A stretch of DNA of 64,000 nucleotides from Dendrocalamus latiflorus (GCA_017311315.1 CM029636.1:23168781-23232780), one strand, 5' to 3'. Counted from the stretch's first letter, positions 1 to 11,438 are shown. The notes: generated by a model not told the origin, from the sequence alone. A program made the numbers and translations.

Positions 1-600
1 GTGCCAGCCTAGGCACGTCAAGTTCAATGGGCCCCGATTGCCCCATTTAGTCTACATGGATCTTGGCAGCTGGCAGCGGTGACATGGACAAGGATGGCTG
101 GCAGCGGTAGTATGGACGAGGATTAGATCTAATTGACGGAGAAGACGAGGACCAAATCCCATTGGGGTTGACGACGGGAGGCTTGGACTTGCTGATGACG
201 TTGGAGAACCGCCACTTGGTCGTGTTCAACGACAAGCTCGCGGCGGAGCAGTTGATGCGGCAGCAGGCAAGCTGCACCATCTCCGACGAGCTCTCCTGGT
301 GGCGTAGTTGATGTAGCTTCGACCACATGTTCCTCATGGATGATAGTGCGGGCGCCATCATTGCCTTCCAAGTCGCTGCGTGGCTCAGCCTCCTTGGCTT
401 GCAAGCTCTCCTCTCCATCAAGGGAGCCATCCTAATCTAGCCCTTCTTTGGAGGAGAAACCCGCATGGTGTCTGAGAACACTATGCTACAGCTGCCGCAG
501 TCAGCGCTGACACTCTCAACCATGGACTACTACTGGCTCATGTACTTGTTGAATGGCGGGTTGTAAAGGCCTTATCATGATCTTTCCACCGCGCACCTAA
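1..600. other. Unassigned GC-moderate stretch, possible gene fragment
   Basis: Plus-strand frames around 180-300 and 310-430 read like protein (a Leu/Asn/Arg-rich helix-like run, then a hydrophobic Ala/Leu-rich segment), separated by a stop near 309. I recognise no family. A short piece around 459-510 resembles 1385-1440, which suggests repeat origin. Overlapping minus-strand ORFs look like shadows. Confidence 0.2.
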
Positions 601-1942
601 GAAAGTGTGTTAATCACGTGGCAATATGATATGATCATGTCTTGTGGGTAAAGCTATACAACCTCTACAGAATGTAAAACTATTCAAATAGTCATGTCCA
701 TCGCCAAGGGTGGGCGAGGTGCACTCTTACATAGTAGATTTATGGTTTTGTTTTTAAATAATCTTTTGGGAATCTAGGAGTGATTAGAACTCTCGGGTGT
801 TTATTATGATAGATAGAGCTAGTCAAGTAGATAGAACCTAATTCGTTGAACTTTGGCAAATAGAGCCTAAATATTAGTATTGGTAGTTAGAACCTTCACT
901 AGAAAATATCTAGTTTCAATTATTGCAATTAGTTTGTCAATTGAGTGCTTCGTAAAATATAAAAGTTTATGAAATATTGCTTTGTGCAAAAGAACCCTAA
1001 TTAGCCTATTTTGTTAAGCCTTGTATCTAAATACTGTATTTTCTCAAGATTTGCAGAGTACTCTATGTACTCACATGATAAACTCATACAATTCTCAGAG
1101 GATTATGAAGATGAAAGAGGAGTCTACATACTTCCCTAGTTAATTGTCTTTAGCGTATTGATAGGCCATCTTTAGAATTTTATTTTGTTTCTGCTATATT
1201 TTGTAAGTTTGAGAGGTCTTGTAACCTTAGATGTAATAAGTGTTCAAAAGGCCAATACTCTTTATTATTGTAATAAATGTTACTTGGTTATGTATTCATT
1301 ACTGTTTAATTGTGTGCACTAGATTTGATCTAAGACTAGTGCAGTAATACACAGAGGGCTTGGATATAAGAAATCCGGTCTCGACAAGAAACCCACACAA
1401 CGTCCGAGAAGACCATGCTGTAGCCGTCGCGATCGGCATCCCTTTTGTGCAAATCAATTTTCAGTTTCCATTAATGCAATGCAATACTCATGCACATGTC
1501 TCAACTCATCTTTTGCTTATACTGGTATAGTAAAGTGTAACACTCGTCAGTGTTCATTCATGTCTACACCCTTTTGTGCGGAGACCAATTGCCCATCATG
1601 TGTCATGCGGGGACTAATTGTCCGTCATACTCCATGCGGGGAGCAATTGCCCATGTTTGCATATGAGGATCTCATCCCACTCTCGTGGGTCATATCTTTC
1701 TAACATGAATGATCAACATACAATACAATTTTTCTTTATTCTATTTTCAGCATTGAACAAGTGATATAATCATTATCCCACCATAATTCTCATCATCATC
1801 TTATCATAAGCATGAGAGCAATATAAAACATGTATTATCATATGAATAATCAAGACAAGTATTCGTTTAACCATAATTTCAAGCACTTGAATACTATTCT
1901 ACCATGCACTTATTTTTTTTTGTTGTAAGACTGATTTGATTA
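600..1942. other. AT-rich intergenic stretch with a short tandem repeat
   Basis: No gene seen. Around 1576-1652 a degenerate unit of about 38 bp, containing TGCGGGGAGCAATTGCCCA, occurs about three times. The rest is AT-rich without recognisable coding. Confidence 0.4.
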
Positions 1943-2173
1943 GAGCATCTCCATCAGTATGAGTTAGTTACTAGCTCTAAGACAACTTCTCCAATAGTAC
2001 TAACTTTTAGCACATAGCTCATAACATAAATAGCCTGACATGACACTCTCACATAATCTTGGAATGTGTGTATGAGACTAGCTCTTGATCAAGAAATAGC
2101 TTTTCTCTCTCTTCTATTAAAATATGAAATAATATGCTTAGAGCTAGCTCATAAGTCATTATTGGAGATGCTC
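1943..2173. mobile_element. Tourist-like MITE (PIF/Harbinger type)
   Basis: A 231 bp non-coding element whose ends are inverted copies of GAGCATCTCCA. It is flanked on both sides by TTA (1940-1942 and 2174-2176), the target duplication of PIF/Harbinger elements. No ORF inside, so it is non-autonomous. Perfect TSD and 11 bp TIR support the boundaries. Confidence 0.75.
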
Positions 2174-2176
2174 TTA

Positions 2177-3040
2177 GAAGATGACAACACACCCGACTCT
2201 ACTCCTCCTATAGCAATTACTCATTCTTAATACAAGGCAACAAATAAGTGGCAATGCTCTTACACCGCTTTCCAAATCCACCATTCTCCCCGATTACTGG
2301 ATAGTCAACCATGTTGTCTTGGTACTAAAAACATCATAACTTTGACCTCACAAGTCTGATCATAGCAAATGTTATAATACTGCAACCTACACAAAATTCT
2401 TCACAATTTTTTAGTCGGCCACATGCTCAGATTAAACCATCTAACCCCTATTTTTAACCTAGAATGTTATATTCTGGACAGTAGACTTATTGTTTTCATA
2501 TATATTAATTAACACATGCAAATATATTGAACTATGATATTTTCATAAAATACAAAAAATTATCTACCACTTTCTAGTTATACCCAAAATTCAATTTTTC
2601 CATTAAATCAATCAAATTAATGTTTTCTTACGACTGCGTCTAGCAATAACCTAGTTCTAGACAGCAGTCTTCCAAAATTCATAACTTATATTTTGCTCAT
2701 TCGAAAATTATGTTCTTAGACTTTCTGAATTATTTAAGAAATTACCTATAGTTTTTATGTAGACCAAATCTCCAAATTATCCCATTTACCATTTTTAATC
2801 TACAAATTAACACATACTGCCAAAAGACGATAATTTTCCAGACAACATGATTATAAAATTCGTAACACGAAATTTAACCATCCGGTTAACATGATTAAAT
2901 ATTCTATAGAAAGCTAATGAAATTATTTACAGCCTTTGTGATAACACTAACTCCATCCGATGTCTTTAACATTGTCTGAATTTAGTTTAATCTACAATAT
3001 GCAAATCTGAACAATACCAACCCTGCCTTCGAAACTAGCC
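2177..3040. other. AT-rich stretch, nothing recognised
   Basis: No ORF or repeat boundary seen. Loosely repeated phrases such as CAGACAACATGATTATAAAATTC and GACAGTAGACTTATTG occur without a clear period and may be old LTR sequence. Confidence 0.3.
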
Positions 3041-3640
3041 TAGCTTCCTGGAGAATTAACCGCTAACCACTCGCCTAACCCCAACGAAACAAAGCATAGG
3101 AGGCTTCAGAGTTAATACCCAATGCCAAGCTACGAGCATCGATTGCTCTATCAGATTACCTCTCTGTCCAGCACGCTGCAGAACCACCAGAACGTGTTAG
3201 CACTCATGCGGTTGCCGGCGGCTGGCGCAGCGAGACTCGGCGCGCAGCAAGTGTCGGCACGCCGCCTGCTAGCGCACGGGCATCCGCTATCGGCGACGCA
3301 GCAGCACGGCGCGTGCTGCGAGCCGTGACGCGCGCGCAGGCGAGATGCGGTTGCCGGTGGGCGTCGGCGCTGCGCGGGAAAGACCTCGGACTGATGGCGA
3401 GGCGCAGGATCCTACTGACTACGCGGCGCGCGGCGAGCGCTGGAAGCGATGGAACGCGGGCTGGTGGCGACGCGTCAAGACGCCGGTGGCGATGGGAACA
3501 TTTACGACGTCCGGCAGTGGAGAAAAGAAATTCGAGTTTTCTTCTCTCCCCGACGACCCCCTTTGTCGCGGCATCAGATTCTATCCGTGTAACTCCCAAA
3601 ATAACTTGTTCCGCTAAACCAATCTCTCCTCTAACATTTT
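3040..3640. other. CpG-rich stretch with overlapping spurious ORFs
   Basis: High GC with open frames on both strands. The encoded peptides are Arg/Ala-rich and match no family I know. Open frames on both strands at once are expected from base composition alone. It may be a retrotransposon LTR or a gene-edge CpG island; I see no domain, splice pattern or start context to support a gene. Confidence 0.25.
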
Positions 3641-3723
3641 ATACATCTCCTTTTCATATATTTTTTCCCTCTATTTATACGCAGATCCTTAACAAGAATA
3701 TCTTTACTATTTAATAAGTTTGA

Positions 3724-3946
3724 GGGCCTGTTCTTTTTTGCTGCGGCTTTTGGGTTTTAAGCTGTTTGTACAAGAGATTACAGAGTAACAAAAACTCACA
3801 TGTGGTTTTTGTCGATATAAATGAAGTTGGTAAAGTATGTACTACAATTAACTAGTATACCCTATCTTGAAAAAATACTCCGTTTAAAAGCTAGTTACTG
3901 TAGAAAAGCCAAAAAACAGCTTTTAGAAGCTGAAAAGAACAGGGCC
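3724..3946. mobile_element. MITE family A, copy 1
   Basis: A non-coding element with inverted ends (GGGCCTGTTCTTTT at the left, its near-inverse AAAAGAACAGGGCC at the right) and an interior shared with copies near 7700, 11439 and 14346 (for example GTATGTACTACAATTAACTA). Both sides carry TGAG, which may be a target duplication or the outermost TIR. Confidence 0.65.
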
Positions 3947-3949
3947 TGA

Positions 3950-4285
3950 GTTGGTGGTTGGTGCATTCTCCTTCCTCTCTTCTCAACCGTCCGATCTGAA
4001 TATTGAAATCTTGACCATCTATCTAACATCCCTCCCCCTCTCTCTCATATCTAACTACCCCTCCTCTCCACTTCCACTAATAGTTACCATCTCCCACCTC
4101 CTCTTCTACCCGGCCTCTCTCGCCTCTCTCCCCTCCTGCTTGGACTGTATAAGTTTTTATATGCCCTATTTTTCATGGTGATGCAAATCTGTGAAATTTA
4201 TATAAGTTGGAAACTGATGAAAATTAACTTATCATCATTTGAATTATGCCCCTGATTCCTCTTGCCTTTTGAAAATTGACTTGCA
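3950..4285. other. C/T-rich stretch, nothing recognised
   Basis: Pyrimidine-rich low-complexity sequence to about 4140, then AT-rich sequence. An open frame at 3951-4181 is Leu/Ser/Pro-rich and explained by composition. Confidence 0.3.
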
Positions 4286-4689
4286 CTAGCTGAATGCCCG
4301 TGTGTTGTTACGGATTTAAAAACTTTTAGAACATGTTTGTATGCAGGGGCGGATTTGGGCCCCCGGCAAGGTGGGCTTCAGCCCGGGGCGTGAAAAAATT
4401 TGTAGTGTATAGCCCAGGTCAGCCCAGGGTATTTTTTTAGTATTCAGCCCAGGTACCATATATATTTCAGCCCAGGCAGCCCACCATTCCCCCGTCTCCG
4501 CGCGGCCCAACATTCCTCACGCAGCCCACCGCTGTCTTCCAGTCTCCGCGCGACCCACGCCCCACGGTCTTCACGCGGCCTTCACGCGATGCTGGCTGCG
4601 GCGCCGCTCGCGGAAACCCTCGCCTCGCTCGCCACTCGCCTCAGCGCTGCGCAAGGTCGGTCCAGCGCCGTCGCTCGGCTGCGCCGCCG

Positions 4690-4870
4690 CACCGCAAACG
4701 CTCGTCTCCTCCGCCTCGCAACTGGCCTCCGCCTCGCAACCGGCCTCCGCCTCGTCGCCTCCGCCTCGCAACTGGCCTCCCACCTCCACCTCGCAACCGG
4801 CCTCCCGCCTCCGCCTCGTCGCCTCCGCCTCGCAACCGGCCTCCCGCCTCAGCGCCTCCCAGCCTCCCGG
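4690..4870. repeat. Degenerate GC-rich minisatellite inside the hAT element
   Basis: The phrase GCCTCCGCCTCGCAACTGG and close variants (CAACCGG, CGTCGCC) recur about ten times. The array opens long frames on both strands (4571-5197 minus, 4589-5110 plus), encoding Arg/Gly/Ala- or Leu/Pro-rich peptides that are not credible proteins. Confidence 0.7.
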
Positions 4871-5039
4871 CAGCGCCCGCCCCGCCCCGCCTCCCGGCGC
4901 TGCCCGGCCTCCCGACCCGTCTCGGCGCTGCATCGGGCATCGGCTGACCGGCGACCGCTGATTCAGACATTCAGTGATTTCACTGATCTGGAATTTGGGA
5001 TTTGGGATTTGCTCCCGATTTGGGATTTGGGAATATCTG

Positions 5040-5270
5040 AGGTACAGTTTGCTATAGAGCCTAATATTGCTAGATATGAATTGAAATTGAAATGTGAAAT
5101 TATGAGGTAGTGAGGTACAGTTTGCTATAGAGTCTAATATTGCTAGATATGAATTGAAATCCTGAGGTGATTTGTGAAATACTAAAATGGGTTTCACTGT
5201 TTCTGTTGAATTGAAATGTCAGGATTGGCACTTTAGCAATGAATTGAAATGTGAAATCCTGAGGTACAGT
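5040..5270. repeat. Imperfect tandem duplication inside the hAT element
   Basis: The phrase GGTACAGTTTGCTATAGAG followed by CTAATATTGCTAGATATGAA occurs twice (from about 5040 and 5113). A third partial match with GAAATCCTGAGGTACAGT follows near 5250. Confidence 0.6.
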
Positions 5271-5322
5271 AGCTGTTCTGTGGAGCTCCAGAAGTAATGG
5301 TCAATTTTGTGACATCATGTTA

Positions 5323-6191
5323 TAAACCAGAGCTGCTGGTGCCTCTCGTTAACAATATCACAAAAATACCTGAAGTGGTATGTAATTGGAGCCTTCTTGT
5401 TTTGATACTAGTATGATGATAACATGATGGTTAAGCTACTTGATTTGCTAATCATATAATCCACGTAGAGCTCCTGTATACGGTAACTGTTCTGGTTTTT
5501 ATGCTAATTAAATGTTTTGGTACCAAGTTTTGGCCCTCCAATATTAATGTTCCTGCACCGTTAATGTAGGTCAGTGTTGTAAATAATGTGAACACATCTG
5601 TTGGCAATACATCTGTGGGTGAACAAGAATACACCTTGTATGGGGAAACCAACCATTACAGAGATCTTGAGAGGACTTACATTCCAGATATCTGCCAACT
5701 CGTTTTTCCAGACTAATACAAAACAGGTTTGTGTACAACTTTATGTTCTATAATGCATCAATGCATTGTAACATGTTTTCCAGTCACCACTGCAGCATGC
5801 CATGTGATGTGTTTCTTATCTTTTTATGTTTGTTTCTTTGTTTATTTTAGATGAATGAAAAGAGCTAAAAAAAGCATAAGATAAATATGAACCACATGAG
5901 CAGATAAAAGGAGTTTATACATTTACCTAGCTGAGGAAATTAGTAAATGACAGAAATACAATTGTTGAAATGAAGTCCCTTCTTTATAGTGTTAATGCTT
6001 GGGTGTTTAGTGCTTTGGAATTTTACAATGAATCCCTTCATGGCTGCATATGAAAGTAGCAAGAGTTTCCTGCAGGCTGATGTTCTCTATAAGCTTATTG
6101 AAGATTCTGCTGGGCTTAAAGGAGATGGCTCTGAGATTGTTCTTGACTTGTTTTGTGGAACTGGAACCATTGGTCTGACCCTTGCAAGAAG
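5323..6191 (+). pseudogene. Captured fragment of a tRNA (uracil-5-)-methyltransferase (TRM2/TrmA-like) gene
   Basis: Three exons can be read. The first ends at 5377 before GTATGT and encodes a run ending NITKIPEV. The second is 5570-5726, with an upstream TAG acceptor and a GT donor; it encodes VSVVNNVNTS and later SANSFFQTNT. The third is 6076-6191, following TTTCCTGCAG, and encodes VLYKLIED and the methyltransferase signature DLFCGTGTIGLTLARR. Phases join correctly. These are the region before and including motif I of the SAM-binding fold of the TrmA/RumA family, which makes 5-methyluridine in tRNA. The catalytic Cys region and both gene ends are absent. Exon 2 carries one extra G near 5642 that breaks the frame. 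It lies wholly inside a hAT element, so it is a transduplicated pseudogene; expression is unknown. Confidence 0.8.
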
Positions 6192-6440
6192 GTAGTTTTT
6201 CTTGTGGCAGTAGCTACTGTGAGATATCAATTGCTACCAACTGTGAGAGGCCAATTATGATATACTTTTTGTTATATCGTGGTATGAGTACAAATTGGCG
6301 TTAGTTTTAGGTGGTTAGAGTTCAGCCCGGGGCGTAGCCAAATCCTGGTTCCGCCACTGTTTGTATGCATATTCTAAAATTTTTTACCACCCGTGAGTTT
6401 CTTTAAAAAAATCTGTAGCAACGCACGAGCATTCAGCTAG

Positions 6441-6685
6441 TTTATGAAATATATCATTCTCAGACGAGAGAATGCACGCATCTCAAGCCATCCTGTCCGT
6501 CCAAGCACACACCCGAATCTTGAAGCCGAAGTGCACACATTATAACTCACACATCAGCAGCCATCACAGGTCAGAGCCCGACCCTACCTTTGCCAGCGCC
6601 GATGAGCAGGGAGCACTCAAGCGGTGGAGAGGATGCGGGAGATGGCCCAGTTCCTACGCAATTTTGAATGAATGAAAGACATTAT
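6441..6685. other. Short unassigned stretch
   Basis: No recognisable gene. The small open frame at 6472-6675 has no family resemblance. Confidence 0.3.
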
Positions 6686-6957
6686 TTGGGCTTTTGTTTG
6701 GTGGCTTATGACTGAAAAGCACTGTAGCTAGCTGAAAAAACACTGTAGCTGACAGAGGCTTATTTAGCATAATTAAATTTAAAAAATAAAAAATATAAAA
6801 AATATGTTAGCCCATTACGTATAATACAAACAAATACGGGAAAAAAAGAACCGGCAAAAAAGCTCAACAAAAAACCAAAAATTCAGAAAAAGACGAAATT
6901 TATGAATAGTGAAAAATAAGCCGGAAGCTAAAACCTGAAGCCAAAACAATCACAGCC
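6686..6957. mobile_element. MITE family B, copy 1
   Basis: It has the family B interior (AGCACTGTAGCT, GCTTATTTAGCATAATTAAA, TTAGCCCATTACGTATAAT, AAAAAAGAACCGGCAAAAAA, GACGAAATTTATGAATAGTG) and ends resembling TTTGGGCTTTTG and its inverse CCAAAACAATCACAGCC. Non-coding. The boundaries are approximate. Confidence 0.6.
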
Positions 6958-7699
6958 GTAACCTGAAGTGAATTGAGCAGAAATGTTGAAGCATCGTGGG
7001 ACCCACCCCCCCTGTTTTTGGGCGTGTTTGTGTTCTTGGAGCACTGAGAAAACTAGGCACTGACTTCCCATTATTTCCACATCAGCCACACATTTGATCT
7101 TTTTTTTTCCTTTTTAAGGAAATTGCTCTTAGATCTCTCGAATAACTACCTATGTTCTGTATAAGTGATATATGAGAAATTTGATGATGTCTTATTGATA
7201 TACGGGTCTAGAACCTATATGTCAGTCTTACGATAAGTGATATATGAGAAATTATATAGTTAATCAGTGGCATCTAAGGCATTTTTCTTTTCTATAACAG
7301 CATCCTCCCTCTCAAATCGCAGGTTCTGGGCCTGTATTTTCTTGCAGCTCAACTGCCAACCAGGGCATGTAGACTGGCCCAACCCTGTCTGAGACCAGTA
7401 AAACTTCTACTGGACTACCCAACTAGCCCACACACACAAAAAGGAGAAGACGTGCCAAAAAAAACCCCAACTCTTTTTTGAAATTCAAACCGGGAACCTC
7501 GTCACTGATTTATAAGCCATCAGCATAACTCCTTTAACCGCCTCCGCTCATGCCTAGGATCGTATCAGAGGTGAAATGAATTTATATTGAATGATCTCAA
7601 ATACCCAAAATCAAATGTCTTTCTAGTCATACATTTTATACCATGGTAAAAGAAAATTTGCACATATTGGCCCTGCATCCATGCCTATCGTGATCGACT
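6958..7699. other. Unassigned intergenic stretch
   Basis: No gene. It contains a short local repeat (AAGTGATATATGAGAAATT at about 7163 and 7236). A segment around 7480-7560 resembles text found in dispersed grass repeats. Confidence 0.3.
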
Positions 7700-7935
7700 G
7701 GGCTTGTTCTTTTTGGCTGCGGCTTATGGCTGCAGTTTATAGCTTTTGGGCTGTTTGTACGAGTGATTATAGAGCAACAGAAACTCACGTACGGTTTTTG
7801 CCGATATAAATGAAGTCAGTAAAGTATGTACTACAATTAACTAGTAGACCTTATCTTGAAAAAATACTCCGTTTAAAAACTAGTTACTGTATAAAAGCTA
7901 AAAAGCAGTTTTTAGAAGCTGAAAAGAAGAGGGCC
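7700..7935. mobile_element. MITE family A, copy 2
   Basis: The ends GGGCTTGTTCTTTTTGGC and AAAAGAAGAGGGCC are inverted. The interior is nearly the same as copies 1 and 5 (ATAAATGAAGTCAGTAAAGT, ACTACAATTAACTAGTAGAC). Non-coding. Confidence 0.65.
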
Positions 7936-8019
7936 ATGTACACTGCAATAGTATAATAGTAGCATAGAGCCATTTTTCCTCATAACGTTTGATAGCCGAT
8001 CAATTATATAATACCAGCA

Positions 8020-8427
8020 TTACTCCCGGGGGGATTCCGGCTCCCCCGCGCGGCCACGTCACCCCCGCCCGCGCGTCCGGCCGGCGCGTGGCGGGGGTTT
8101 TCCCGTACGGCCAGGGGAGGCACTTTCCTCCGGTTTTGCAAAAATTACGTATAGGTCCTTTTTCTCGCGAAAAGGTCCCTGCAAGTTTTTTCCCCAAAAA
8201 ATTTTTTGGATAGCGCCCCGCAGGTTCCCGAAATTACGTATAGGCCCTTATTTACTTACGTACAGGTCCTTACAAGTCCTCGAATTTTTCCGAAAAACCC
8301 CTTTAGCTTTCTCGAAATTACGTACGTGCCCTCGATTTTTTTTAAAAAACTCCTCACGAATTATCGCCTCTTTTACTTCGGTACACACGGTGGCTGGCGC
8401 GGCGTGTCGCCGCGCCTTTGAGGCTAG
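8020..8427 (+). mobile_element. GC-rich Helitron-like element (family C), copy 1
   Basis: It begins TTACTCCCGGGGGGATTCC and is rich in phrases such as AATTACGTATAGGTCC and CGAAAAACCCC. It ends with a strong hairpin, GGCGCGGCG-TGT-CGCCGCGCC, seven bases before CTAG, with T following. A GC hairpin just upstream of a CTRR end before T is the Helitron 3' signature. The 5' end is not the usual TC, so assignment is tentative. Apparent ORFs on both strands are composition effects. Confidence 0.5.
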
Positions 8428-9467
8428 TAGTAGAAGATAACTGGACACCTCTCTGTCACCTGAAAAATTACATAGAAATCCCCAGAAATATCCTCTTTGC
8501 AGTGAAAACCCATGTATGGAATTAGCTTAACTCGCAACATAGTGAAGTTTCCTTTTCCATTAACGATGTGATTAACTGTGGTGTATTTTGAGGTATTTCT
8601 TTTATTTCCTAGTGTAGCTTCCCGAAACAATCTTCGTTACACAACGCCTTTCTGCCTTGTTGCTCTCGTATGTCATCCATAATGTGCTAATTATCTATGT
8701 CACGTTACATTAGTAGATCACAAATTTACTCAACGTCTACTGATGGTATAGTGTGTGTTGTAAATGGATTTTGACTTAACCTTGCACTGTTGCATTGTAA
8801 TATTGGAATGTAGAATTTGATATTTATTTTCCGTCAAGCTTTTGATCAGAGGTTTCTGCTACCATATTTCTGACCTTAGTTTGTGCATTCTTGTTTTAAC
8901 TTTATCAGTTTATTGTGTGTATGGCCGGTAACTTGGTATTCATGAAACTGTACAAAACTGAGGTAGCAGCTGGATTACAGTGTTGCTCCAATTCCAGGTC
9001 AACTGTGGAACTCAACAAAAGCAGGTCTGTTTTATTTTGCTTCACTCAATCGATGCCAGAGGATAGAGATGATATTGAAGCCATCATCCCAAAATCATGC
9101 AGCATCTGAGTTCCGGTTTGCTTGAATTGCTGCCTACAATTTTGAGTGATGAGTCTGACGAATGGTACACGCACATGAATGGTGCGTTGTTTGTGGTTAG
9201 TAGGCATAAATTCACAAAGTGAAAGATGCAGACATAGACCAGAAGCATGCATTTCGGTGACGCCGGCCGACCTAAAATCGCCAGAAATACATGTAAATTT
9301 CCAGGTGTCCTGATCGAGCAACTTAATTTCTCAGATACTGGCATGAAGTCGACACCTTTCAGTGGCATTTCGTTTGGTTTCTCTCAAGTTCTTCATTTTG
9401 ACCGGTCAGAGCTTCGTTTGCAAGGCGATCGATCATCTGCCGGTGCCATAATCCTGTGATATGTTGA
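8428..9467. other. Unassigned intergenic stretch
   Basis: No recognised gene. Several ORFs of 64-94 codons overlap on both strands between 8915 and 9459; none matches a family I know, and I see no shared exon/intron pattern. Confidence 0.3.
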
Positions 9468-9712
9468 GGGCCTGTTCTTTAAGTCAAAAGCTGGCGGTTT
9501 TTGACTTTTGCTACAGTATCTAACTTTCAAACGGAGTATTTTTTTTTCAAGACGGGGTCTACAAGTTAAACGATCTACACGTTAAAAACCCAACATCTAT
9601 ACCAGCCAAAATCGCAAGTGCGTATCTGTCTCTCCGTAATCTGTACCGTAAACAGCTAAAATTCAAAAAATTCAGTCAAAAAGTATAAAACGCAGCCGAA
9701 AAGAACAGGCCC
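9468..9712. mobile_element. MITE family A-prime, copy 1
   Basis: The ends GGGCCTGTTCTTT and AAAAGAACAGGCCC match family A, but the interior differs (GTTTTTGACTTTTGCTA, AACGATCTACACGTTAAAA). A second copy lies at about 30970-31216. The flanks carry TGAG on both sides. Non-coding. Confidence 0.6.
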
Positions 9713-10307
9713 TGAGATCTCTTACTTGCAGTTTTGTTAGGTTTCATGGTCAGGTTGTCACTTATCAGTCGGTGTTAGCCACGCTGCCGAACTTTGCCGT
9801 GCCAGTTTTCACTGCATCTGCCGGCCTGGTTGTTTTGAAGGCTTGATGTGTTTGCTTTTGGTCTAAAGTGATCGGTGCTCCCTGATGATGATGATGACAG
9901 TGAGGAGATCTTTGTGGTTTATGTCTTACCTCCTAAACGAACTTTTATTATCGAAAGGGGTTTCTGAAGACCACGCGATAGCTCAGCGGTTAAAGTGCAC
10001 CGTGGTGCGAAAGGTCGTCTATTTGTTTCAGTCGTCGGCGGAATTGGTTAGGGTTAATAGGTCTGTTCTTTTAGACTATAGATTATAGCTTTTAGCTACG
10101 GTTTATTAGTATAATAAATAATAATTATTGAGAGAAATCAAAAGATAAAAACCACTGAAAAGCAATCAAAAAATATACCATTATTGAGAGAGATATAGCT
10201 CTTTTTGACCAGGTCAAAATTCTCTAAGAGAAGGATGGGTCGTTTAAACTGGATTGCATAAGTTTTTCTGAAGAGATTTTGTTGGGGACTACAAGGACTA
10301 ATTGCAT
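9713..10307. other. Unassigned stretch
   Basis: No gene seen. The 19-base phrase GCTCAGCGGTTAAAGTGCA near 9981 recurs at 10921, next to the duplicated block described below. Confidence 0.3.
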
Positions 10308-11042
10308 TCATTACTCGCTAAATTGCGTATTGAGAAAATGGTAAGATCACTTTTTTTTCCAAGGGAAGATATGGTCTTATTTAACTGTCTTACCCCGCCA
10401 TCTATCAAAGGGTGTGTTTGGTATGCATAATTTTACATTCTCCTATAATCTAATATTCCTCTCAATCTGATTACCGGTAACACATTACTAGTAATATCAG
10501 ATTCTAATGTTTGGTTGGCTTGAAGAAAACTGCAAAATGGTCATTATAACAGTTCAAATATTTCATAACTCGAATTGAAAAATTCACAAATTTAAATTAC
10601 AAGATTGAATTTTCAAACCTTGAAGGTTAACATTTATAAAATTTAAAATTTTGGAATTTGAATACTTGAAATCCATGATTCGAAATTCAAATTTTAAGAT
10701 TCAAAATTTCAAAAAAAAATGGAATTTCGGTGTCCAAACTTGAAATTTTGAATTTTGAAACTTAATTGCCTAAGTTTTAGATTCTAAAATTCATTATTCA
10801 AATTTTGGTATTTTGGTTTCAAAATTTATGTTTTGAAAAATATTTTTAATTTGGACTTTGAATTCAGAAAGTTCAAATTTTGACTGTTAAAGTATTTTTA
10901 ATTTGGATTTTTAATTCAAAGCTCAGCGGTTAAAGTGCACCGTGATCATTGATTACTCGCTAAATTGCTTATTGAGAAAATGATAAGATCAGTTTTTTTT
11001 CCCGAGGGAAGATATGGTCATGTTTAACTGTCTTACCCCACG
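10308..11042. repeat. Direct duplication flanking an AT-rich ATTTGAA-rich block
   Basis: The block starting ATTACTCGCTAAATTGC and ending TTAACTGTCTTACCCC occurs at 10308-10402 and again at 10951-11040 with small differences. Between them, 10540-10920 is made of AT-rich words such as AAATTCAAAATTT and TTTGAATTT in both orientations. This may be the remnant of an element with direct repeats. No coding. Confidence 0.55.
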
Positions 11043-11437
11043 CATTCTATTCAAATTGAAATGGTGGTGCAAGAGTGGAAGAACACCACTAGAATACGAC
11101 AGGCATGTCCAACACGACACCAACACATGTATCTATGTATCTTTTTTTTGGAGATGGAGTATGTCATATACATATCCTCTTTACTCCTAAAAGGGAATGG
11201 CAAAAGCAAAGAGAGGTTTGTTCCTTTCTCACCTCCATGACACCTAAACATATCTGCATGCACACCCATTAATTTAAGAACTGCTAACCAAGCCAATCTT
11301 TTCAAACCATGACCAAATGGTGCGGTACCATATCTACCCTGTCATTCTTAAACAGTACGAGTGAAGATTAAACTATTTATTTCCTGTCATTCTTTGACAG
11401 CTTAAGCTATCTATTTCCTGTCATTCCTTGACAGCTT
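11043..11437. other. Unassigned stretch
   Basis: Nothing recognised. The phrase CTATTTCCTGTCATTC followed by TTGACAGCTTA is repeated near 11377 and 11410. Confidence 0.3.
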
Positions 11438-11438
11438 A

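Larger units (their letters stand above)
4344..6359 (+). mobile_element. Non-autonomous hAT element carrying a captured gene fragment (Pack-hAT)
   Basis: A 2016 bp element with hAT-type ends (CAGGGGCGGAT at the left, CCGCCACTG at the right) and a perfect 8 bp target duplication TTTGTATG at 4336-4343 and 6360-6367. The subterminal sequence is rich in CAGCCCAGG and AGCCCGGGGCG phrases on both sides. It encodes no transposase. The left half holds a GC-rich minisatellite. The right half holds three exons plus introns of a tRNA (uracil-5-)-methyltransferase-like gene. Exact TSDs show it moved as a unit, so the gene segment was acquired as genomic DNA, not as a spliced RNA copy. Confidence 0.85.
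4286..6440. mobile_element. Small inverted-repeat element split by a hAT insertion
   Basis: The left edge CTAGCTGAATGCCCGTG is mirrored at the right edge (inverse of CACGAGCATTCAGCTAG). Without the nested hAT element and one TSD copy it is only about 130 bp. The insert at 4344-6359 accounts for the rest. The family is a common grass MITE; I could not find a convincing target duplication, so the superfamily is left open. Confidence 0.5.

Noticed and set aside
3204..3599. 131-codon Arg/Ala-rich ORF
   Set aside because: It overlaps equally long ORFs on the other strand; explained by CpG-rich composition.
4571..5197. 208-codon minus-strand and 173-codon plus-strand ORFs
   Set aside because: They are produced by the GC-rich minisatellite in the hAT element; low-complexity peptides on both strands.
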